A stretch of 64,000 nt of DNA from Streptomyces sp. cg36 (GTDB lineage Bacteria > Actinomycetota > Actinomycetes > Streptomycetales > Streptomycetaceae), in the NCBI RefSeq assembly GCF_041080675.1, contig NZ_CP163520.1:248001-312000 (forward strand), read 5' to 3'. A program made the translations under genes and the position numbers. Shown in pieces: positions 1 to 6,117 of the stretch (position 1 is its first letter; each line of letters opens with the position of its first letter). The notes below the pieces were generated by a model. It was not told the DNA's origin. It saw only the letters and a list, made by a program, of their open reading frames with translations, and did not search any database.

Positions 1-71
1 GACAGCGGCGGCTTCCCTGCGGGCAGCGTCCGGGCAGGACCGGCAGCGGCGTCCTGTGTGCGTGATGTCAT
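1..71 (-). CDS. N-terminal fragment of an unidentified protein, divergent from a TetR gene
   Basis: An ATG preceded by a strong GGAGGGG ribosome site opens a reading frame that runs off the left window edge; about 23 codons are visible, rich in Ala, Pro and Thr. That is too little to identify the product. Because it is divergent from a TetR gene with a dyad between them, it is probably that regulator's target, often an efflux pump or oxidoreductase in such pairs, but this is inference from position only. Confidence 0.5.
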   Translation of the reverse strand, partial: MTSRTQDAAAGPARTLPAGKPPL

Positions 72-89
72 CGCCCCTCCTTCATTTAC

Positions 90-100
90 GTACAGTGTAC
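90..100. promoter_or_regulatory. TetR-type operator dyad GTACAGTGTAC
   Basis: An 11-bp dyad, GTACA-G-TGTAC (perfect arms, unpaired centre base), lies between the divergent partial gene and the TetR gene, 19 bp before the TetR start. A nearly identical dyad (GTACAATGTAC) precedes the second TetR gene at 33208-33218. Autoregulation is inferred from position. Confidence 0.55.
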
Positions 101-119
101 GAGAATAGAGGATGCTTGG

Positions 120-878
120 ATGACCTTGGCAAGAGCCGACCGGAAGAGGGAGTGCGAGACCGTGCCCGACAGGGACAAGCCCGGCGCCGCGGGCGTCGAC
201 CCCGAACAGCTGTGGCTGCGCTCCGGTGAGCCCCGCAGGGGCCGCAAGCCCTCCTTCACCCGGGAGGCGATCGCCGCGGCGGCCGTCACCCTCGCGGACG
301 CCGAAGGCATCGAAGCCGTCACCATGCGGCGCGTCGCCGCCGAGGTCGGCGCCGGCGTCATGTCGCTCTACAGCTACGCCCCCGACAAGGACACGCTGCT
401 GGAGCTGATGATCGACCACGTCAGCGGCGAACTGACCGTCACCTCCCCGCCGAGCGGCGACTGGCGGGCCGACCTCAAAGCCATCGCCCACCAGCAGCGC
501 GCCCATATGCTGCGCCACCGCTGGCTGCCCGCCGCCCTCACCACCCGGCGCCTGCCGGGGCCCAACACGCTGGCCTTCCTGGAGCACGCGCTCGCCGCCC
601 TGCGCCCCACCGGCCTGGACGGCGCGGCGAAGATCGAGGTCTTCGCCCAGCTCACCGCTTTCGTGGCGGGACACGTCACCCACGAAATCGCGCAGGCCAG
701 CGCCTCGCAGTCGCCGGACAGGGCCGCGGCCGAGGCGCGCTACCTCGTGGCCGTCGCCTCGGACGGCCACCACCCCGAACTCGCCGAAGCGCTCGCCGCG
801 CCCGGCCGCCCCCTCACCCCCGAGGCCACGTTCACCCGCTTCCTCAGCCGACTCGTCGACGGCCTCGACACCGACTGA
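120..878 (+). CDS. TetR/AcrR family transcriptional regulator
   Basis: 252 residues. After an extended, charged N-terminus of about 45 residues comes a TetR helix-turn-helix (about 50-95: FTREAI..AAVTLADAEG, VTMRRVAAEVG, the SLYSYAPDKDTL recognition-helix region), then an all-helical TetR_C-type ligand domain. It probably represses the divergent gene at the window edge and itself through the GTACA-N-TGTAC dyad just upstream. The HTH resembles that of the TetR at 32406-33191, so the two are probably paralogues. The ligand is unknown. An ATG 8 bases upstream is out of frame; this start has AGAGGA upstream. Confidence 0.9.
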   Translation: MTLARADRKRECETVPDRDKPGAAGVDPEQLWLRSGEPRRGRKPSFTREAIAAAAVTLADAEGIEAVTMRRVAAEVGAGVMSLYSYAPDKDTLLELMIDHVSGELTVTSPPSGDWRADLKAIAHQQRAHMLRHRWLPAALTTRRLPGPNTLAFLEHALAALRPTGLDGAAKIEVFAQLTAFVAGHVTHEIAQASASQSPDRAAAEARYLVAVASDGHHPELAEALAAPGRPLTPEATFTRFLSRLVDGLDTD

Positions 879-892
879 CCCCGCGCGCCGGC

Positions 893-919
893 GAACGGCC
901 CCGTCCCCGGAGGCCGTTC
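893..919. terminator. Bidirectional terminator between convergent genes
   Basis: Inverted repeat GAACGGCC / GGCCGTTC with an 11-nt loop. It lies between the end of the TetR gene and the end of the flavin reductase gene, overlapping the latter's stop codon, and fits a shared rho-independent-like terminator without a T-tract, as is common in Streptomyces. Confidence 0.6.
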
Positions 920-1472
920 ACGTGGTGCCCGGGACGCTGGTGCCGTTGAAGCGGATCAGGGGTGCCACCTCGCGGTGGGTCCCGTAGTGGCGGGGGCGGC
1001 CGAGGACGAGTACGTGGTCGGCCACGGGCCAGGCGTGCTCCACCCGGCACACGGCCGTGGCCAGCGCCGCGTCCAGCAGGGGTATCCCGTCGACGAGGTG
1101 ATGGGGGACCGTGGCGAAACGGTCCCCGGGAGCCGTGGCGAAGTGGTCGGCGAGCGCCGGCTGGTCGGCGGCGAGCACGTTGATGCCGAACAGGCCCCGC
1201 GCCCTGAGCGTCGCCAGGGTGCGGCTGTCGTCGGTGAGGGAGACCAGGAGCAGGGCGGGCCGGAGCGAGACCGAGGTGAAGGCGGTCACCGTGCATCCCA
1301 CGGACCGTCCCTGACGGCGCGTGGTGACCACGGTGATGCCGGTGGCCCACGTCCGCATGAACCGGTGGAACCCGTCCGCCCCCTCGGACGGGTCGGACGG
1401 GGCCGACGGCCCCAGGTCCTGCCGGGGCAGACACGCCGGGGCCGCGTTCTGCGGCAGACGGAGTCCGCTCAT
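918..1472 (-). CDS. Flavin reductase-like domain protein (RiPP locus A)
   Basis: 184 residues with a flavin reductase-like (HpaC/ActVB-type FMN-binding split barrel) domain from about residue 35: the FHRFMRTWATGITVVTT opening, GCTVTAFTSVSL and the G-x-NVLA region are family hallmarks. Members bind FMN and use NAD(P)H to make reduced flavin for a partner, or act as flavoproteins themselves. The start overlaps the stop of the upstream TPR gene as ATGA, so translation is probably coupled. It is the last gene of the locus A operon. It may supply reduced flavin to, or act beside, the flavoprotein of the same locus (inference). Confidence 0.82.
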   Translation of the reverse strand: MSGLRLPQNAAPACLPRQDLGPSAPSDPSEGADGFHRFMRTWATGITVVTTRRQGRSVGCTVTAFTSVSLRPALLLVSLTDDSRTLATLRARGLFGINVLAADQPALADHFATAPGDRFATVPHHLVDGIPLLDAALATAVCRVEHAWPVADHVLVLGRPRHYGTHREVAPLIRFNGTSVPGTT

Positions 1473-3595
1473 GCCGCACCGGTCTCCGCCACGGCACCGG
1501 CGGCGGCGCGGGCCGCGTCCAGGTCGGCCCGTTCCGCCTCCCGGTCCCCCAGCTCCTTGTGGCAGGCGGAGCGCTGGCGCAGCAGCTCGCCCCGGTCGGA
1601 GCCGGGCAGGCCGAGCGCGTGGGTGCAGTCGTCGACGGCGGCCTGCCACAGCCCGGCGCTCTGGTAGGCGTAGGCCCGGTTGTAGCGCAGGTCGGGGTCG
1701 GCGGGCCGCAGCTCGACGGCCCGGGTCAGATCGGCCAGCGCCGTGTCCAGGTCCTCGGCCTCCAGGGCGAGCGCCGCCCGGGCGGCCAGCGCCGCGACGC
1801 AGCCGGGATCCTTCTCCAGCGCCAGGTCGAAGTCGCGGCGGGCGGCTTCGGCCGAGCCGGCGTCCCAGGCCAGCTGACCGCGCACCTGCAACAGGCGCGC
1901 GTCGTCCGGGGCGAGCCGCAGGCCCTCCCGCAGCAGCGGCTCCACGGCCTTGTCCTGCCCGGTCTCCAGGAGCAGGCCGATGAGGTTCACCCGGGCGTCG
2001 AGTTCGGCGGGTTCGAGTTCCACCACCCGGCGCAGGTCCGCGATCGCTCCCTCCAGGTCGCCGGTCTGGGCCCGCAGGTCGCCCCGGTTGAAGTGGACTT
2101 CCCAGAACGGGGGGCTGAGGGAGATCGCGGTGTCGTAGTCGGCGAGGGCGGCGGCGTCCTGGCCCATCTTGTGCAGCAGTCCCGCGCGGTCGAAGTAGTA
2201 GTCGGGGTAGTTCGGGTCGAGCGTGATGACGGTCGTGAAGTCCGCTAGGGCGGCGGGCAGTTGGCCCAGCGCCCCGAGGACCCTGGCCCGGTTGTGGACC
2301 AGGACGGAGCGGTGCAGCCGGTGCCGGTCGGCCGGGAGCTCCGCGTCCAGGCGGGTCACCGCGTCGTCCACCAGACGGCGGGCCTCGGGCAGGTTGCCCA
2401 GGTGCATCTCGACCAGGGCCATGCCGTTGCGCTGGAAGGCGGAGTGGAAGCTGCGCTGATCGGCGTCGGGCAGCAGGGACGCCAGCGTGATCGTGTTGCT
2501 GAGGTAGCTCTTGGCGAGCAGGTGGTCGCGCAGTTCGGCCGGGTGCAGCCGGGTGTAGAGCATGGCCATGGCGTAACCCGTGAACATCTGGGCCATGGGC
2601 AGCGCGTAGCGCGCCCGCACGTCCAGATAGAGCCTCTCCGCCTCCTCCGTGTCCCCGAGCAGCCCCAGGGCCGAGGCCATCTTGCCGCTGAAGTCCCAGT
2701 ACCGCTCGGCCTCTTCGGGGTCGATGACCGCCGTGGCGCGCCGCCCGTAGTCGAGCACCGCGTGCCACAGGCCCAGACCGGCGGCGTAGTAGACCGCTTC
2801 GTTCAGGGCGTCGCCTCCGGCCTTGGCCGGGTCGCTGCCGTGTTCCAGGTGGTAGGGGACGGCCCCCAGACGCAGGCTCCAGTCCCCCTCACCGAGCAGG
2901 AGCGCGGCCCGTTCATCGTGCAGCCGGGCACGCACCACGGGGTCGGCGGCCTCGTAGGCGGCGCGTGCGCCGGGGTCGTCGGTGGTGCCGTCGGAGGCGA
3001 TGTAGGCGCGCAGCAGCTGGTCCTGGTCGGCCATGGTGGCCGGGGCGGTCTCCGGGTCCGGCGCGGTGATCGGGGTGGCGTACCGGGCGAGGGACGTGAC
3101 CAGTTCGTCCAGCAGCTCACCGCCGCGGGTGGCGACCGTGACCTGGATCGGCAGGCCCTGGGTGCGCCGGAGCAGGATGGCCAGGAACTCCTGGTCGGTG
3201 GGGTCGGCCTCGTCGACCTCCGTGAAGCGCAGGCGGAGCGGCTCGGGGCCGCACAGGCTCGCGTAGGAGTGGAGGAACTCGACCAGCCCGTGCGCGAGCC
3301 GCCGGGTGCGCGCGGCGGCGTAGATGCGGGTCCGCTCCTCCGGGACGGCCAGCGAGGTGAGGGTCTCGGGTGCGGCGCCGATGCGGTCCTTGAGCTCCGG
3401 GGCCGTGCTGAGGATCTCGATGGCGTGCGCCCGTACCAGCTCGGGCCACCGCTCGTACGCGGCGGGGACCAGGGCACGGACCAGGCTTCCCGCTCCGGTG
3501 TACGGGCCGCGCAGCCGGCGGTGGCAGCCGACCGTCACCTCGGACCGCTCGGCGCCCGGCGTATGGGGGGTGGAGCGCCACAGGTGGGTGTTCAT
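1469..3595 (-). CDS. Large TPR-repeat protein with ATPase-like N-terminus lacking a P-loop (RiPP locus A)
   Basis: 708 residues from the ATG at 3595, which has GGAAGG about 6 nt upstream; an ATG at 3610 overlapping the upstream stop (ATGA) would add five residues. Residues 20-170 resemble the helical part of LAL/STAND ATPases (HRRLRGPYTGAGSLVRALV) but have no Walker A motif. From about 230 to the end the protein is a run of tetratricopeptide helices (for example LADFTTVITLDPNYPDYYFDRAGLLHKMG). No HTH is present. It is probably a scaffold or protein-protein adaptor for the adjacent peptide-modifying enzymes. I recognise no characterised homologue. Second gene of the operon. Confidence 0.8.
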   Translation of the reverse strand: MNTHLWRSTPHTPGAERSEVTVGCHRRLRGPYTGAGSLVRALVPAAYERWPELVRAHAIEILSTAPELKDRIGAAPETLTSLAVPEERTRIYAAARTRRLAHGLVEFLHSYASLCGPEPLRLRFTEVDEADPTDQEFLAILLRRTQGLPIQVTVATRGGELLDELVTSLARYATPITAPDPETAPATMADQDQLLRAYIASDGTTDDPGARAAYEAADPVVRARLHDERAALLLGEGDWSLRLGAVPYHLEHGSDPAKAGGDALNEAVYYAAGLGLWHAVLDYGRRATAVIDPEEAERYWDFSGKMASALGLLGDTEEAERLYLDVRARYALPMAQMFTGYAMAMLYTRLHPAELRDHLLAKSYLSNTITLASLLPDADQRSFHSAFQRNGMALVEMHLGNLPEARRLVDDAVTRLDAELPADRHRLHRSVLVHNRARVLGALGQLPAALADFTTVITLDPNYPDYYFDRAGLLHKMGQDAAALADYDTAISLSPPFWEVHFNRGDLRAQTGDLEGAIADLRRVVELEPAELDARVNLIGLLLETGQDKAVEPLLREGLRLAPDDARLLQVRGQLAWDAGSAEAARRDFDLALEKDPGCVAALAARAALALEAEDLDTALADLTRAVELRPADPDLRYNRAYAYQSAGLWQAAVDDCTHALGLPGSDRGELLRQRSACHKELGDREAERADLDAARAAAGAVAETGAA

Positions 3596-3606
3596 GGAGC
3601 CTTCCT

Positions 3607-4788
3607 TCATCGTGTGTCGGTGGCGGACCGCGATGCCTCGCGGCGGGAGACAAAGATCAGGAGCGCGAACTCGACGGCGAACAGGCCGACCGAGGTGGCG
3701 GAGTCCCAGAAGCGGGCGCCGCCCGCCGCGCCGTGCGTCAGGGGCCCGAGCCGCGTCACGAAGCCCGCCAGCAAGGGGATGAGGGCGAGTACGGCGGTCG
3801 CCACCAGGAAACCGGCACCGGCCACGGTGAGCAGCGCGAACCAGGGCGCCACCTGCCGGTCGCGCTCCGACCAGGCGGATTCGCCGTCCCCCTGGCCCTC
3901 GCCGGTGGCGTCGGTGCCAAGGGGCCGGACGCCCGGCAGCCGGGCGGCCTTGCGCCGCAGGTACGCGGAGGTGGCGCCGTGCAGGTCCCCGCAGCGCAGC
4001 AGGGTGGTGAACACGTAGTACAGGTCGGTGCGCAGGAAGACGTAGAACTGCCAGACGAGCCGCAGCAGCACGGTGTAGGCCACGGCGAGTGCCAGCCGGG
4101 GAGCCCAGCCCTTTCCTGCGGTCCCCACCAGGGTGAGGGCGCTGAACAGCAGCACGTCCGCGAGCATCCCGGCAAGGAACGGCAGGTACCGCTTCTTCCT
4201 GGGGACGCTGTAGAGCCCGTCGAGATGGGCCTCCACCACGACGAAGAACAGCCGTCGGCTCACCGACAGCCGCGTCGGCAGCCCCAGTCGGCGCCCGGCC
4301 AGGACGTGGAAGAACTCGTGCCAGGCCACGCACGGCACCTGGGCGAAGGCCAGCACCAGCTGGACCGCGACGAGGGAGGGGGTGAAGAACACGACGTCCG
4401 AGTGGGGCCGCACCCGGGGATAGGCCACCATCACGGCGACGCAGGCCGTGACCAGGGCGGCGTGGACGGCCCAGGCGAGCGGGGAGAAGGTCCACGCGCC
4501 GAGCCGCAGCAGGCGCAGCCGGGGCGGTGCGACCGCGGCCTCGGACCCTTCCCTGACGAAGCCCAGCTCGCGCAGGGTGGACACGAAGTCGCCGATGTCG
4601 ACGCTCTCGCCGAACTCCCCCAGGTACCACCGGGCCGCCTCCTCGGCCGGGTGTCCGTCGGCGAGCCGGCGCAGCAGGGCCGCCCCGTCGTGGGGCAGCA
4701 CGGCGTAGGACTCGGTGTCGGGGCGGCCCACGACGACGCCGTCGTGCTCGTCGACGAAGGTCAACGGGTGGAATTCGATGGCGGACAT
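3607..4788 (-). CDS. Membrane M50-like zinc peptidase with N-terminal PqqD-like (RRE) domain
   Basis: 393 residues. Residues 1-80 form a PqqD-like fold (FHPLTFVDEHDGVVVGR, YAVLPHDGAALLRRL, SVDIGDFVSTLRELGFV), the RiPP recognition element that binds leader peptides. After it come hydrophobic helices (about 104-125, 135-155) and an HEFFH zinc motif (His157, Glu158, His161), then further membrane segments to the C-terminus. The enzyme probably binds and cleaves the short peptide encoded 90 bp upstream, at the membrane. The start chosen gives an intact PqqD-like domain; longer upstream starts run into the hairpin region. M50-type membership is moderate, as only HExxH is clear. Confidence 0.83.
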   Translation of the reverse strand: MSAIEFHPLTFVDEHDGVVVGRPDTESYAVLPHDGAALLRRLADGHPAEEAARWYLGEFGESVDIGDFVSTLRELGFVREGSEAAVAPPRLRLLRLGAWTFSPLAWAVHAALVTACVAVMVAYPRVRPHSDVVFFTPSLVAVQLVLAFAQVPCVAWHEFFHVLAGRRLGLPTRLSVSRRLFFVVVEAHLDGLYSVPRKKRYLPFLAGMLADVLLFSALTLVGTAGKGWAPRLALAVAYTVLLRLVWQFYVFLRTDLYYVFTTLLRCGDLHGATSAYLRRKAARLPGVRPLGTDATGEGQGDGESAWSERDRQVAPWFALLTVAGAGFLVATAVLALIPLLAGFVTRLGPLTHGAAGGARFWDSATSVGLFAVEFALLIFVSRREASRSATDTR

Positions 4789-4826
4789 GGGCGTCGCGGC
4801 CCCCCTCGGCAAGGCGGTGTGGAAGA

Positions 4827-4870
4827 GCCCGCACCCCGGCCGCCAGGACACGGCGGACAGGGGTGCGGGC
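4827..4870 (-). terminator. Intercistronic attenuating hairpin after precursor gene A
   Basis: Perfect 11-bp arms GCCCGCACCCC / GGGGTGCGGGC enclose a 22-nt loop that holds a second 5-bp hairpin (CCGCC/GGCGG). It lies 8 nt after the precursor stop codon and before the peptidase gene. This is the place where RiPP operons often have a partial terminator or RNA-stabilising hairpin that lets the precursor be made in excess. Confidence 0.7.
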
Positions 4871-4878
4871 AGGTGGCG

Positions 4879-4959
4879 TCAGCAGCCGACGAAGGTGTAG
4901 GCCGACGCGGACGACGTCAGCTTGATGGCGCCGGTCTTGCGAACGGTGATCTTCTTCAT
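4879..4959 (-). CDS. Putative RiPP precursor peptide A (26 residues, C-terminal Cys)
   Basis: Short ORF with a strong ribosome site (GGGAGGTGAAACCC before ATG). The peptide starts MKKITVRKTG, has a Ser/Thr/Ala-rich middle (KLTSSASAY) and ends TFVGC, its only Cys being the last residue. A divergent EpiD-like flavoprotein fits a C-terminal Cys substrate, and the next gene carries a PqqD-like leader-binding domain. A hairpin follows the stop. It is very short for a leader-plus-core peptide, so the basic N-terminal half may be the leader. No lanthipeptide dehydratase or cyclase is nearby, so the final product cannot be predicted. Confidence 0.75.
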   Translation of the reverse strand: MKKITVRKTGAIKLTSSASAYTFVGC

Positions 4960-5057
4960 GGGTTTCACCTCCCCGGGTCCCGGGTGCCGATCGTGCGGTG
5001 CACCGCCGGGTTGGGCGGCTCGGCTGAGAACACTGGCCCGGGCGCGGCCGTCGGCAC

Positions 5058-5121
5058 ATGGGGATGTGGCCCCCATCTTCGGGACCGGGCCGACGGCCGC
5101 AGATGGGGGACGCACCCCCAT
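5058..5121. promoter_or_regulatory. Pair of G-tract/C-tract dyads between divergent RiPP A genes
   Basis: Two inverted repeats lie between the precursor gene and the flavoprotein gene: ATGGGG-N7-CCCCAT at 5058-5076 and ATGGGGG-N5-CCCCCAT at 5103-5121, with centres 45 bp apart. They resemble paired operator sites for a dimeric activator or repressor of the divergent promoters; the nearby LAL regulator is one candidate. Confidence 0.5.
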
Positions 5122-5155
5122 GCGGGGCGAGCGCCGGGCCGACACGGTGGTGGGC

Positions 5156-5737
5156 ATGCGAGACGACGCCCTCTCCCTCATCGTGTGCGGCTCCAGCGCG
5201 GCGAGTCAGCTGCCCCTCTATCTGCCGTGGCTGCGCCAGGAGATCGACCTCGGCCTGCGGGTGCTGCTCACCGCCGACGCCGCCCGGTTCGTCCAGCCGC
5301 AGGTCGTCGCCTGGTACGCCGACGAGACCTGCACCAGCGACGATCCCGCCCTCAACCCCGTCGAGTTCGCGAAGCGCTCCGCGGCCGTCGTGGTGCTGCC
5401 CGCCACGGCGAACACGCTCGCCGCCGCGGCCCTCGGCCTGGCCGCGACCCCGGCCCAGACCGCCTTGCTGGCCGCCGAACGGCCGGTGCTGTTCTTCCCG
5501 AACATGAACCGCACCATGTGGAACAAGGACCCCGTCCGCCGCCACGTCGCCACGCTGCGGGCGGACGGGCACACGGTCGTGGAACCCCAGGAGCAGGTGG
5601 TCTTCGAACTGTGGCGGCGGGAGAACGTGCCGGGCATCACCATGCCCGCACCCGACGAGGCGGCGGCGACGGTCCTCGCCTGGCTGGAGAAGACCCTGGA
5701 GCACGACGGACAGGACGAGGGGCCGGCGCAGGGCTGA
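5156..5737 (+). CDS. EpiD/LanD-type flavoprotein (HFCD family), candidate peptidyl-cysteine decarboxylase
   Basis: 193 residues, close to the usual HFCD length. It has the two family motifs that hold FMN and substrate: PATANT (82-87, the PASANT motif) and PNMNRTMW (115-122, the PxMNxxMW motif). EpiD, MrsD, CypD and TvaF use this fold for oxidative decarboxylation of a C-terminal Cys in a precursor peptide, and the divergent precursor ends in Cys. The position of EpiD's catalytic His67 reads N67-P68-V69-E70 here, so the usual His is not obvious. The start is the ATG after GGTGGTGGGC; an ATG at 5120 is an alternative. Confidence 0.85.
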   Translation: MRDDALSLIVCGSSAASQLPLYLPWLRQEIDLGLRVLLTADAARFVQPQVVAWYADETCTSDDPALNPVEFAKRSAAVVVLPATANTLAAAALGLAATPAQTALLAAERPVLFFPNMNRTMWNKDPVRRHVATLRADGHTVVEPQEQVVFELWRRENVPGITMPAPDEAAATVLAWLEKTLEHDGQDEGPAQG

Positions 5738-6117
5738 GCGGTCGGGCCCGGCCGTCCGCCGGCGCGGCCGACAGCCGATCGAGGACCGCTCCCGCCCCCG
5801 GCGCCCCGCTGGCCGAGGAGCGCAGGCCGTGCTCCGCGCGGGAGTCACCGACCCCGACGCGATCGCCCCGGACGCCATCGACCCGGACACCTGACCTTCA
5901 CCGACAAGACCGCCCGCGAGCTCGCCGAGCCCTTCGCCGGGCGGGGCGCCGGCGTCGCGCGCATCGCACGGGGCCGCGCCGGGGCGGAGGCCGCCGCCGA
6001 GGACGTCCGGCGGGGCCGATCGCCCCGGCCGCCCGCTGCTGCCCCTGCCCCTGCCCCTGCCCCTGCCCCTGCCCCTGCCCCTGCCCCTGCCCCGCAACCC
6101 CCGCGCCGCCCCGGCCG
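5738..6117. other. Gap between convergent genes; degenerate coding-like stretch
   Basis: 380 bp between the flavoprotein and LAL regulator genes. The first 250 bp have coding-like GC3 bias on the plus strand with stops breaking the frame, suggesting a decayed gene that I cannot identify. The last part holds a CCCCTG tandem repeat. No intact small gene with a credible ribosome site was found. Confidence 0.5.
6042..6089. repeat. Tandem hexanucleotide repeat (CCCCTG)x8
   Basis: Eight uninterrupted copies of CCCCTG, flanked by CTGCTG before and CCCC after, 30 bp past the end of the LAL regulator gene. The strands are strongly C/G skewed (CAGGGG on the minus strand, which the regulator transcript would carry). 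Confidence 0.95.

Noticed and set aside
4879..5181. A 100-codon version of precursor A starting far upstream.
   Set aside because: The internal ATG at 4959 has a strong GGGAGGTG site, and the upstream part crosses the regulatory dyads with non-protein-like composition.
6042..6089. The CCCCTG array as a CRISPR-like repeat.
   Set aside because: There are no spacers; it is a simple tandem hexamer.
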